A stretch of 32,334 nt of DNA from Oscillatoriales cyanobacterium RM2_1_1 (GTDB taxonomy: Bacteria; Cyanobacteriota; Cyanobacteriia; Cyanobacteriales; Microcoleaceae), in contig JAAURB010000063.1 of assembly GCA_012033335.1 (NCBI GenBank), positions 1-32,334 of the forward strand, given 5' to 3'. A program made the translations under genes and the position numbers. Positions 15,419 through 22,776 of this stretch are shown one piece after another (position 1 is the first letter of the stretch; each line of letters opens with the position of its first letter). The notes under the pieces are model-generated. The model was not told the DNA's origin. It worked only from the letters and a program-made list of their open reading frames with translations, and did not search any database.

Positions 15419-16834
15419 TTATTCCTGCTGTTGAACAGGAGAAATTTGAGTGGTATTGATTGGACAGGATAGGGTTGCATCAATCTCCTCAACCTTGCGG
15501 ATTCTTCGAATCAGCAGAATCTCCTCTTCCCGCCGCACAATAGTCCGAACTGGAGTCACACAAACAACATCCTGGTCGCGATTGAGGGCCCAGAGATCGT
15601 CAGTATACCAAGCTGGTAAAACAGATGGGTCAGTTGTTCCCGAATTTCCTGTCTCAACATTCCCGGTCTCAACATTGACATTGACCTTACCCCGTTCTGA
15701 ACTCCCTGCAGTTGCCCCTGCCCCCGCATAATCCGCAACGCCTGAAGTTGTGCCCATTGCCGGGGAACCTGAACGGCCAGAAATGACCCCTGCCCCCGCA
15801 TAATCCGCAACACCTGAAGTTGTACCCATTGCTGGGGAACCTGAACTGCTGGGAATGACCCCTGCCCCTGCATAACCTGAACCCCAACCACCGGGAGAGA
15901 CGCTTGCACCACTAGAGGTGACCCTCGCCCAATCATAGTTTTTGTTAGCGTAGCGGCTATCTTCTAGGTCAACGGGGGTAATGGATAAAACAATTTCTCC
16001 CTCGTTATCGTTATCGAGTGTATCGAAGAAAAGCCCAAAAAGTGTCGTTTTCTGACTGACTTTAAGGGTTAGCTTCTCTTGATATCCATTCAATGAACAC
16101 CAGCTTTCAGAAACCGCATTTTCTAGCTTTTGAATAGGATACCTTGGCATCACTTTGCCACCCTTGAACCAGATAAGGGCCCAGGGCTCCAGTTCAAATT
16201 TCTTCTCCAATTGCCAGTAACTAATCTGGCCACTTTTAATAGTAATCTCATAATCTCCTGGCTCTAGCTCAATGAAGTTGTAGCCAGGTTTTTTGATTGC
16301 CTCTAGCCGATTGGCCTTCAGCATCCAGCAGTTTTCTTGACTCTTGATATTGAGAATTTTTTGATTGTCTGAGGACAAATCTGTAATCGACAACTGAACC
16401 TCGCCCCCTGAACTAGCCTGACCTTCAACGTCCAAAAAGAGCGCACATACAGTGGCTAGCTGACCTGATTTCACTTCGATTTCCAGAGCATCATTCAGCC
16501 CATTCAGAGTTGTCCAGGTTGTACCAATTTCGCGACCCGTATTGAGATTTATAAAAGGATTACCTTCATGACCAAAAATCCAGATTACAACCAGGGGCTC
16601 ACCTTGAACCTGGGCATTTTCCAGAGTGTTTTGAAAATTGTACCAACCACTCTCAAGCTTGATTCTGTATCTGCCCCCATCTAAAACCTGGGAGCGGGAA
16701 ATTTTTTGCTCTAAAGTTGGCATTGTTTCCTGCTCTGAGAAATGATAAACGTTGTCATTGGATGACTGATCAGGAATTACATAACATGTATCCTTGCCAT
16801 GAATTTTTAGCTCTCTCACATTCATTGAACTCAT
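15419..16834 (-). CDS. Two-repeat beta protein with conserved C-terminal tail, 471 aa
   Basis: Not assigned to a family. It has no signal peptide or membrane segment. AAGGAG 8 bp before the ATG at 16834 fixes the start. Two homologous beta-rich units of about 105 residues follow each other (about 49-152 and 183-288); both carry W-x-x-L-N-G, an L-x-(I/L)-x-V strand, a (A/G)LF(L/F)D strand and GE(V/I)xLSIT. Residues 321-379 are 24-residue tandem repeats starting YAGAGVI, with SGSPAMGTTSGVAD, encoded by 72-bp repeats. The C-terminal 43 residues (423-465) contain CVTPVRTIVRREEE, a mixed-charge stretch and CPINTTQIS. This tail is 33/42 identical to that of the 77-residue protein at 18426-18659. 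A scaffold or ligand-binding protein with a detachable tail signal is plausible, but unproven. Confidence 0.8.
   Translation of the reverse strand: MSSMNVRELKIHGKDTCYVIPDQSSNDNVYHFSEQETMPTLEQKISRSQVLDGGRYRIKLESGWYNFQNTLENAQVQGEPLVVIWIFGHEGNPFINLNTGREIGTTWTTLNGLNDALEIEVKSGQLATVCALFLDVEGQASSGGEVQLSITDLSSDNQKILNIKSQENCWMLKANRLEAIKKPGYNFIELEPGDYEITIKSGQISYWQLEKKFELEPWALIWFKGGKVMPRYPIQKLENAVSESWCSLNGYQEKLTLKVSQKTTLFGLFFDTLDNDNEGEIVLSITPVDLEDSRYANKNYDWARVTSSGASVSPGGWGSGYAGAGVIPSSSGSPAMGTTSGVADYAGAGVISGRSGSPAMGTTSGVADYAGAGATAGSSERGKVNVNVETGNVETGNSGTTDPSVLPAWYTDDLWALNRDQDVVCVTPVRTIVRREEEILLIRRIRKVEEIDATLSCPINTTQISPVQQQE
15698..15874 (-). repeat. 72-bp in-frame tandem repeat in the 471-aa gene
   Basis: Two nearly identical 72-bp units and a partial third encode 24-residue glycine/serine/alanine repeats. 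Unit length divisible by three means copy-number change would keep the frame and alter linker length only. Confidence 0.8.
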
Positions 16835-16992
16835 TGTGTTGGCTCCTTTTTGGACTTGGGTTTACAGCAGTTGACGTGAACGGTTTACAAGTACTAGTGA
16901 ATAGAATGACTGATTTATTTATCTCTGTCTACTTCCTGGGGTTAATCCATCAAAATCTTATCAAAACCTTATCAGACAACCTGAAAATCCAT

Positions 16993-18123
16993 CTACCGAA
17001 CCATTTGCTGAAGCCGATTATACAACTCCAGATTTTCCTGTTTTCGAGCCAATTCCAGAGCATGATTAAAATCTAGAATGGCTTGCTCGGATTCGTGGAG
17101 CTTTCGATAAACCAGTCCCCGATTGTAATAGGCTTCAGCATAATCTGAGCTGCGGGCGATCGCGGCTTGATAACTGGTCAAAGCCTGTTCATAATCTTGT
17201 TGATCGTAATAAACATTGCCCCTGTTATTGTGGGCCTGAGCATCATCAGGATTAACTAGAATGGCTTGATCATAGTCTGCTAAAGCCTCTAGATAATTTT
17301 TAGAATCATAAAAAATACTGCCCCGATTATTATAGGCTTCAGCATAATTTGGATTAATAGTAATGGCCTGATTGTAATCTTCCAGAGCAGCTTGATTTTG
17401 ACCTAGAGCATAGGCTGCTGTGCCTCGATTATTGTAGGCTTCGGCATAAGCGGGATTGAAAGCAATGGCTTGCGTATAATCGGCAATGGCCTCTGAATAG
17501 TTGGCTAAGGCTCGATGGGCATTTCCCCGATTATAATAAGCTTTAATCGGGTCGGAGGTAAGCTGAATAGCTTGAGTATATTCAACAACAGCTTCCTGGT
17601 ATTGTCCCAAGTTATACAATGCATTTCCACGGTTGTTGAACGCAGAAGATAAGGCTGGGTTGAGTTGAATAGCCTGAGTATAAAAGCCAACAGCCCCGCG
17701 ATAATTCTGCTGGAGATAACAATCATTTCCCTGACTGTAATAATCTCCATAGGAATCATCAATTTCTATCGCGTTAGCGATTTGAGGTTCAATTTGAATC
17801 TTATTCTGAAGTTCAGGCTGAAGCTCAGTTCGAATAGAAAGCTGTTGATCTATGGACTGAGTCGCTACTGAGAAATCATCTGATAGTAAGACAGTCAATT
17901 GCGGGCTAGATTGATTTGAGTCAGAATCCTCTTTACCTTTGATATCAATATCCTCTACTTTTTCCACTAGAAAAGTAGTTAATTCATAATTAGCTTGACT
18001 CAAATCATCATCCTTTTTATCTTGGGCATCACCATCCTCTACTTCCTGATAATCAGGGGACGATACGAAGACAAAGAGCAAAGTAAATAGAACAATGACT
18101 GCAACAACTACATCCACAAACAA
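16993..18123 (-). CDS. Membrane-anchored TPR protein, seven repeats
   Basis: The protein has 376 residues. One strongly hydrophobic segment at the N-terminus (residues 3-21, VDVVVAVIVLFTLLFVFVS) is followed by an acidic Asp/Glu/Gln-rich stretch (23-125). Seven consecutive 34-residue TPRs of the AYNNRG-x4-Y-x5-Y-x2-A-x2-DY-x2-AI type then run to about 372. This is a one-helix anchor with a protein-binding superhelix. No ATG or GTG lies in frame upstream, so translation starts at the TTG (18123) or the GTG two codons later; the frame is open further, reading ...CRLCTKTAVGLVL..., but without a start codon. It lies between the two genes that share the C-terminal tail, all on the same strand, so it is a natural candidate to bind that tail. 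That is inference from position. Confidence 0.85.
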   Translation of the reverse strand: MFVDVVVAVIVLFTLLFVFVSSPDYQEVEDGDAQDKKDDDLSQANYELTTFLVEKVEDIDIKGKEDSDSNQSSPQLTVLLSDDFSVATQSIDQQLSIRTELQPELQNKIQIEPQIANAIEIDDSYGDYYSQGNDCYLQQNYRGAVGFYTQAIQLNPALSSAFNNRGNALYNLGQYQEAVVEYTQAIQLTSDPIKAYYNRGNAHRALANYSEAIADYTQAIAFNPAYAEAYNNRGTAAYALGQNQAALEDYNQAITINPNYAEAYNNRGSIFYDSKNYLEALADYDQAILVNPDDAQAHNNRGNVYYDQQDYEQALTSYQAAIARSSDYAEAYYNRGLVYRKLHESEQAILDFNHALELARKQENLELYNRLQQMVR

Positions 18124-18425
18124 GACTAAACCTACTGCTGTTTTAGTACAAAGACGGCATTTGAAATTGAAAATGGAGCAAAAATTCTCAACGTCTGATG
18201 AAACTGGGATTTTCCTTTAATCTGATCATTACTTTTGCGATTATTGCTCCTGCAGTGCTAACCGGGTCAATTCGTGATGATTCGGTTCTCAAGCACAACG
18301 GCTATAGAAGGAAGGCAAGTATAATGCCAAACTTAGATTCAATTAAGATTAAATCGATAACAAATAGACCAAGGGCAAGACTAGATCAAATTAGCTAGTC
18401 TTGCCAGAACTAGTTCAATTAAAAC
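18124..18425. other. Intergenic stretch between TPR and 77-aa genes
   Basis: No gene is supported. It contains one perfect 11-bp stem-loop (18374-18405) just behind the 77-aa gene. A plus-strand frame at 18198-18398 has no family resemblance or ribosome binding site and is not counted. Confidence 0.5.
18374..18405 (-). terminator. Perfect 11-bp stem-loop behind the 77-aa gene
   Basis: GGCAAGACTAG (18374-18384) pairs exactly with CTAGTCTTGCC (18395-18405) around a 10-base loop. On the minus strand it lies 21 bp after the stop of the tail protein. The following bases contain only short T runs, so it may stabilise the 3' end rather than terminate strongly. Confidence 0.5.
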
Positions 18426-18659
18426 TTAACCTTGGGCAGAAATTTGAGTAGTATTTACAGGACATGCTGGGCTAGCATCAACTTCCTCGACCTTTCTGAC
18501 CTTACGAATCAAAACAACTTCCTCTTCCCGTCTGACGATTGTGCGAACTGGAGTTACACAAACAATATCCATCCGAGAATCGCGAGGAAAGCTATCAAAG
18601 CTCAAAGCATCAACATTGCCAAGGACGATTTGGTTAGCAGCAGATTGAGATTCATTCAT
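18426..18659 (-). CDS. Small tail-domain protein, 77 aa
   Basis: Not recognised as a known family. Residues 1-31 are a polar leader (MNESQSAANQIVLGN...). Residues 33-74 repeat the C-terminal tail of the 471-residue protein almost unchanged: CVTPVRTIVRREEE, a hydrophobic/basic strand, KVEEVDA and CPVNTTQIS, with 33 of 42 positions identical. Both Cys (34 and 66) keep the same 32-residue spacing as Cys425 and Cys457 in the larger protein. The differences are conservative (Ile/Val, Arg/Lys), which argues for selection on the protein. There is no signal peptide. It could be a free partner or competitor for whatever binds the tail, a precursor peptide with leader and core, or a sorting tag. ATG start supported; the ribosome binding site is weak. 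Confidence 0.75.
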   Translation of the reverse strand: MNESQSAANQIVLGNVDALSFDSFPRDSRMDIVCVTPVRTIVRREEEVVLIRKVRKVEEVDASPACPVNTTQISAQG

Positions 18660-19416
18660 TGTTCAATACCTGTAGAAGTTTTAGATGATGGACTGAATTC
18701 ACCTGAAGTAATATTTATCACAGACTCGAATGACATTGGGTTAAGTGAAGGTAAATAACAGATTCAACTTGAGCAATAGTAAGGCTAATACTTCGACTTC
18801 GTAGGGATTCTACCGATCCAGGAAAATTTCAGATGTGTTCAAACATGTGTCATAGTCTGATGACATGCTTTTCCAGGGTTCAGATCCATAGTTCGGGGGT
18901 TATCAACTTCAGATATCAGGATCAAAGAGGCTCTGGGCCACACAGGGGTAAACCATCTCACTTTCTGATTCCTTTGCGAACGCACTGTTGTTTACAACTC
19001 TGGCTTTACCACTAGGAAGTCTAGACATTGACGGGCTAGTTGCAAGCTTCTAGAGGGACGAGCGGCTATTGCAGAGTATCGATCTGTGAGTCTCCTGGCT
19101 AAGCGTTCAGTTTGGCCTGTATTGTCAGATGACCAATCATCTTGAGCGTTGGTTAGGCCGGGAAGAATAGGATCGACTAAAATATTTTTTGTTGATAAAA
19201 TCAACTCAGTAAGAGGTGGCTGTAATTTTAATTCATTGTTAAATGGCAGGGGGTCTGGGGTATTACCCCCTTCACCCCCCATTAATATTCTAATTAATTA
19301 ATTACCTCAAGCTACTTAATGGTTTCTTAATGGTTTATTGAGTCGATTGACTGATATTAAAGCCGATAAATCTGCCCAGATTTCAATCTGTAATTTTTCC
19401 CTCAAGATCCATCTAA
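18660..19416. other. Long intergenic region with a dispersed repeat
   Basis: No confident gene in 757 bp. A minus-strand frame at 18992-19282 has no recognisable domain and its N-terminus is made of the dispersed repeat, so it is at most a gene remnant. Repeat copy B occupies 19250-19320. The stretch nearest 18660 should hold the promoter of the 77-aa gene, but no clear -35/-10 pair was found. Confidence 0.45.
19250..19320 (-). repeat. Dispersed repeat, copy B
   Basis: Read on the minus strand it gives TTAAGTAGCTTGAGGTAATT, then AATTAGAATATTAATGGGG and a GGGGG...CCCC palindrome. This follows the same order as copies A (15226-15330) and C (32261-32334). Confidence 0.65.
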
Positions 19417-19905
19417 ATGTCTCTCCGCAACATCAAACAGCAAATTGCCCAACTTTTGACCTGTCACCCCGATGACATCACAACAGCCTATCTGAAATCA
19501 GTCATGAGGGAGTTGGGGCATGTTTTGGACTTTAGATTAAAACAGTCCTGGATTACTACCCTGGAAGTTTTGACTGATTATTTTACCCAACATGATCGTG
19601 TTTTCATCGGAACTGGAGTAAGCTATTTTAAACGGAATCCGTTCTACAGTTTCGGTCATATTCCCAACGTGGATCAGCGCTATTATCACCGTGAGACCAA
19701 CTGGAACATTACTCACAAACTGCAATACTGTGACCCTGCTGTGGGGGTAGTGGAGCGGGAAACCTGGGTTATTTTTTGTCCAGATCAAGCAGTTTACAAG
19801 GTCAGGAGAATTCGGCTGAGGTTCACACACCTGGATGGAACCTGTGAACAGCAGGAGTATGACTATAGTTTGAAGCAGCCCAATGTCCCCTGTTTCCTGG
19901 TATGA
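19417..19905 (+). CDS. Hypothetical protein, 162 aa
   Basis: Not recognised. A helical N-terminal part (1-60) contains LLTCHPDDITTAYLKSVMRE. A beta-rich, aromatic part follows (65-155) with VFIGTGVSYF, NPFYSFGHIPNVDQRYY, repeated 'YCDP...VERETWVIF' strands and RIRLRFTHLDG. Compactness and the aromatic/His content suggest a small ligand-binding or enzyme-associated fold, but no catalytic signature is visible. There is no signal peptide or membrane helix. It starts with ATG at 19417 with a weak ribosome binding site. Codon use matches the chromosomal genes. It stands 79 bp before the DUF2301 gene in the same direction and may share its transcript. Confidence 0.7.
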   Translation: MSLRNIKQQIAQLLTCHPDDITTAYLKSVMRELGHVLDFRLKQSWITTLEVLTDYFTQHDRVFIGTGVSYFKRNPFYSFGHIPNVDQRYYHRETNWNITHKLQYCDPAVGVVERETWVIFCPDQAVYKVRRIRLRFTHLDGTCEQQEYDYSLKQPNVPCFLV

Positions 19906-19983
19906 ACTCTATACTCCAACCGGCACTATCATATTCAAGGGTGGGAAGTAGATTCTGAAGTAGATTCTAAATTGGAGAAAATC

Positions 19984-20646
19984 ATGATTCAAAATTCACC
20001 CTCGAGTCCGCTAGAGGTTTACCAGGGTCAATTTGGCGAATATGTCATTGACTCAGAAGACCGTACAGGAGTCCTGATTTATCGAGTTGGCTTGATGATA
20101 GGGGCCCTCTGCTTTGCTCTGGGTAGTGGGCTTGTCCTTTGGCAGGGAGAAAACCCAACTGTTCTCCACAGTCTCACCTGGATCTATGGAGTCTTCTGGC
20201 TGGCTCTCGGGGTGAGTTTATTCACAATCCATATCTATCTTTCTGTATTGCATCGGACTTTGCAGCTATTCTGGCTGGCGGGGGGAATCGCCTCCGCAAT
20301 AGTGGCATGGCAATACCCTGAACCCCTAGCCCTGAGTATCTACCATCACCCCACTACCTTGGTCGGTGTAGGGTTTGTATTTGCGGCCCTGACTGGAATT
20401 TATTTCAAAGAGGCATTTTGTTTCAATCGCATGGAAACCAAACTGTTGACTCCTCTGGTGCCTATATTTCTTCTGGGTCATATTGCCGGGATCTGGTCAG
20501 TCATGAACCAGAAATTTCTATTATTTTTCTGGGCAATTCAGTTTGTGATTTTTGCCATCCGCAAGGGTTTTCAGGCTATTCCTGCGGATGTTGGCGACAA
20601 AAGTGTATTTGAATATCTCAAACGAAATACAGCAAGTATCGAATAA
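19984..20646 (+). CDS. DUF2301 integral membrane protein
   Basis: The product has 220 residues from the ATG at 19984, chosen because GGAG lies 7 bp upstream; a TTG at 19972 is inside that site. The N-terminus VYQGQFGEYVIDSEDRTGVLIYR is typical of the cyanobacterial/plastid-lineage DUF2301 family (split here only by its own length: about residues 12-34). Six or seven hydrophobic helices follow, beginning with GLMIGALCFALGSGLVLW. A short cytoplasmic-type tail ends the protein (FEYLKRNTASIE). The function of the family is not established. The preceding 162-aa gene runs in the same direction, and a strong bidirectional terminator follows. Confidence 0.85.
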   Translation: MIQNSPSSPLEVYQGQFGEYVIDSEDRTGVLIYRVGLMIGALCFALGSGLVLWQGENPTVLHSLTWIYGVFWLALGVSLFTIHIYLSVLHRTLQLFWLAGGIASAIVAWQYPEPLALSIYHHPTTLVGVGFVFAALTGIYFKEAFCFNRMETKLLTPLVPIFLLGHIAGIWSVMNQKFLLFFWAIQFVIFAIRKGFQAIPADVGDKSVFEYLKRNTASIE

Positions 20647-20689
20647 ATCGAATAATCTGAAAAACCTGTAGCCCAGGCATCTGATCCCC

Positions 20690-20720
20690 AGGGAAACAGC
20701 CGAGACGGCTGTTTCCCTCT
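20690..20720. terminator. Bidirectional terminator
   Basis: AGGGAAACAGCCG (20690-20702) pairs perfectly with CGGCTGTTTCCCT (20706-20718) around a 3-base loop. It lies between the convergent DUF2301 and PNPOx-like genes. T tracts are weak on both sides, but position and stem strength support shared termination. Confidence 0.75.
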
Positions 20721-20727
20721 ATTGACT

Positions 20728-21354
20728 TTAGGATCTGGAATGGATTCCTACTTGATCAGATTCCTGCCCGAGCTGAGCCTCCAATTCTTGAATTCGAGCT
20801 TGTAAAGGGGTAATCATAGCCTCCACTTCGGCCTCTGAATAGCGGATCGGAATATGCTGGGGACAATTCCAATCCCAGGCCTCAACAGTAATGATAATCC
20901 CCCGTTCTGGGGTGGCAGGGTAGCTTGGATCGACCAATTGGCTTAAAAGTTCTGGGTCATCCTCCACGGTTCGGGCTCGACCCCAAATTTTTAACCGTCG
21001 CTGGTTCCTATAATCCATCAAAAATAGAAACACTCGAGCTTCCACGGACAAGTGTCCCAGGGTAAGATATTGACAATTCCCAGCAAAATCCGCAAACCCC
21101 AGGGTTTTGTCATCTAGAATTTTCAAAAACCCCACGGGCCCCCCACGAAACTGAATATAGGGCCAACCGGTTTCTCCCACCGTTCCTAGATAGAAACTCT
21201 CCCGAGCTTGAATAAACTCTGCAACTCTGGGAATTAGGGTATCGTTTTCTGGCCCTTTTTCAGCTAACCGTTGATACATTTCCCGGGAACCATAGCGCTC
21301 CTGAAGGGCAACTACTGCCGGAGTAAAGGCAATTTCTGTAAACTTGCGAACCAT
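20728..21354 (-). CDS. Pyridoxamine 5'-phosphate oxidase-family flavoprotein
   Basis: The protein has 208 residues with the split beta-barrel FMN-binding pattern: an N-terminal helix, ARESFYLGTVGETGWPYIQFRGG (about 50-72), GFADFAGNCQYLTLGHL (about 85-101), and VFLFLMDYRNQRRLKIWGRARTV (about 108-130). The subgroup with a long N-terminal extension and 'FRGGPVGFL' is usually annotated as a PNPOx-family general stress or FMN-linked oxidoreductase, not the vitamin B6 enzyme PdxH. The end (175-208) is a charged helix. It is 47 bp downstream of the GST gene on the same strand, so the two probably form one transcript under the TetR-type operators, suggesting a role in handling an electrophile or xenobiotic. 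Confidence 0.85.
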   Translation of the reverse strand: MVRKFTEIAFTPAVVALQERYGSREMYQRLAEKGPENDTLIPRVAEFIQARESFYLGTVGETGWPYIQFRGGPVGFLKILDDKTLGFADFAGNCQYLTLGHLSVEARVFLFLMDYRNQRRLKIWGRARTVEDDPELLSQLVDPSYPATPERGIIITVEAWDWNCPQHIPIRYSEAEVEAMITPLQARIQELEAQLGQESDQVGIHSRS

Positions 21355-21401
21355 GACAGTCTCCTAAGCTACCGTGAATTTTAGGATCGATTCCTGAGGT
21401 T

Positions 21402-22004
21402 TTACTCAATTCCAGCCATCCCTGTAAAGTTCGGCAGTTGTTTCACCCGTTCAATCCAGCCTCTTACCTGAGGATAGGAATCCAGAGAAATCTGGCCATC
21501 GCCAGCAAGGGCCACATAGGGGAAGCAAGCCACATCCCCAATTGTGGGGTGATCTAACCCCAACCAATCCTGGTGAGTCAAATGGTCATCCATGATCCGC
21601 AGAATATTCTCGGACTTTTGGGTGGCTACTTCGATATTAATGGTTTGAATTTTAAACAAGTGATAAAGCCGAGCAGATTCTGGCCCCTGACGAATTTCCC
21701 CAGCCGCGGTAGACAGCCAACGCATGACCCGACTCATGGGTTCTGGTGCCAGGGGCAACCAGGTTTCATCCCCAAATTGCCGCGCCAGATAGACCAGAAT
21801 CCCTTGAGCATCCTGAATCACTTGCTCTCCATCTGTCAGGACTGGAACCTGACCAAAGGCATTTATCTGGAGAAATTCTGGGGAACGATGTTCGCCTTTG
21901 AGCAGATCAACTAAGACAGATTCATACTCAAGCTGCAAAAAGGACAGTAGTAACCGGACTTTATAACAATTTCCAGAAAGCCTGTGGTCATAAAGTTTCA
22001 GCAT
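21402..22004 (-). CDS. Glutathione S-transferase family protein
   Basis: The protein has 200 residues. The thioredoxin-like N-terminal domain carries LYDHRLSGNCYKVRLLLSF (4-22) with Ser10 as likely catalytic residue and Cys13 nearby, NAFGQVPVLTDG (48-59) with the cis-proline, and the gamma-glutamyl-binding pattern at QDAQGILVYLA (64-74). An all-alpha C-terminal domain (about 85-200) has HPTIGDVACFPYVAL, the N-capping box of GSTs. It should conjugate glutathione to electrophiles or use it in reduction; the substrate is unknown. It is the first gene of a probable two-gene unit with the PNPOx-like flavoprotein, divergent from tetR across paired operators. Confidence 0.9.
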   Translation of the reverse strand: MLKLYDHRLSGNCYKVRLLLSFLQLEYESVLVDLLKGEHRSPEFLQINAFGQVPVLTDGEQVIQDAQGILVYLARQFGDETWLPLAPEPMSRVMRWLSTAAGEIRQGPESARLYHLFKIQTINIEVATQKSENILRIMDDHLTHQDWLGLDHPTIGDVACFPYVALAGDGQISLDSYPQVRGWIERVKQLPNFTGMAGIE

Positions 22005-22041
22005 AGCTTGGGTGATGAGTTGAGTTCTGACTTGTAAACTT

Positions 22042-22061
22042 TGTACCGAACGTTCAGTACA
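22042..22061. promoter_or_regulatory. TetR-type operator 1
   Basis: TGTACCGAACGTTCAGTACA is a 20-bp inverted repeat with only one mismatched pair (positions 6 and 15). It lies between GST and tetR, 38 bp before the GST start, and is paired with the site at 22067-22086. Confidence 0.75.
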
Positions 22062-22066
22062 AAAAC

Positions 22067-22086
22067 TGTACCGAATGATTGGTACA
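22067..22086. promoter_or_regulatory. TetR-type operator 2
   Basis: TGTACCGAATGATTGGTACA shares the outer TGTACC/GGTACA arms and most of the GAA-TTC core with operator 1. The centres are 25 bp apart. A TACAAT that could serve as the tetR -10 element (22083-22088) overlaps it, so binding would block both directions. Confidence 0.75.
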
Positions 22087-22118
22087 ATGTCAAGAGCTGG
22101 AGTTTAGATTAATCAGAA

Positions 22119-22670
22119 TTGTCAAGAGCAGAAGCGATCGCCCAGATTACACCAATTTTTCGCCGATATGGCTACGAAGGGGCTACCCTATCTCGCCTCT
22201 CCCAGGCCACAGGGTTAGGAAAAGCTAGCCTGTATCACTACTTCCCCAAGGGTAAGGAAGAAATGGCAGCAGCAGTGTTAGAGCACACCCACCAGGTATT
22301 TTCTGAAATGGTCTTGAAGCCCCTACGAACCCCAGCAAAACCCTGGGAACGGCTGGAGGGGATGGTTCAGAGTTTAAGTCAGTTTTATCAGCAAGGTGAG
22401 GTATCCTGCCTGCTGGCTATTTTTTCTGCCGGGGCGGCTGACGACCTATTTCATCCTCAAGTTCAGCGGGCCGTTCAGGACTGGATTCAAGCCTTGAGTG
22501 AAGTTCTCATGGCAGCGGGGCTCTCCTCGGAAGTCGCCGATCAAAATGCTCAGGATGCCATTATTCAGATTCAGGGAGCGCTGGTTCTGGTGCGATTGTT
22601 AAATGACCGGGCTCCATTTGAACGGGTACTCAGGGGTTTGCCGGACAGACTCCTCGATCCTGGAGGTTAG
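22119..22670 (+). CDS. TetR/AcrR-family repressor
   Basis: The protein has 183 residues. The N-terminal helix-turn-helix domain (about 1-48) has the family pattern FRRYGYEGATLSRLSQATGL (14-33) then GKASLYHYFPKGKEEMAAAV. The all-helical ligand-binding/dimerisation domain follows and resembles the LmrA/YxaF-type C-terminal region. No ATG is in frame upstream, so the TTG at 22119 is taken as start. It faces the GST-PNPOx unit across 114 bp that contain two 20-bp palindromes, so repression of that unit and of itself is the expected arrangement, relieved by an unknown small molecule. Confidence 0.9.
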   Translation: MSRAEAIAQITPIFRRYGYEGATLSRLSQATGLGKASLYHYFPKGKEEMAAAVLEHTHQVFSEMVLKPLRTPAKPWERLEGMVQSLSQFYQQGEVSCLLAIFSAGAADDLFHPQVQRAVQDWIQALSEVLMAAGLSSEVADQNAQDAIIQIQGALVLVRLLNDRAPFERVLRGLPDRLLDPGG

Positions 22671-22673
22671 TCA

Positions 22674-22694
22674 GGGGGAGGAAACCCTGCCCCC
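22674..22694 (+). terminator. GC hairpin behind tetR
   Basis: GGGGG (22674-22678) and CCCCC (22690-22694) enclose an inner AGG/CCT pairing. It begins a few bases after the tetR stop. There is no T-tract, so efficiency is doubtful. Confidence 0.4.
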
Positions 22695-22776
22695 GAGCAT
22701 TACACAAAAATAACAAAAAATTATGTAAGAACTCTATGCAAGAACCTTAGGATCGCAGCCAAACATGGTTTGAGGT

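Noticed and set aside
18992-19282. 96-codon minus-strand reading frame
   Set aside because: Its first codons are formed by the dispersed repeat at 19250-19320, no family resemblance is visible and no ribosome binding site is present. It could be a remnant, but that cannot be supported.
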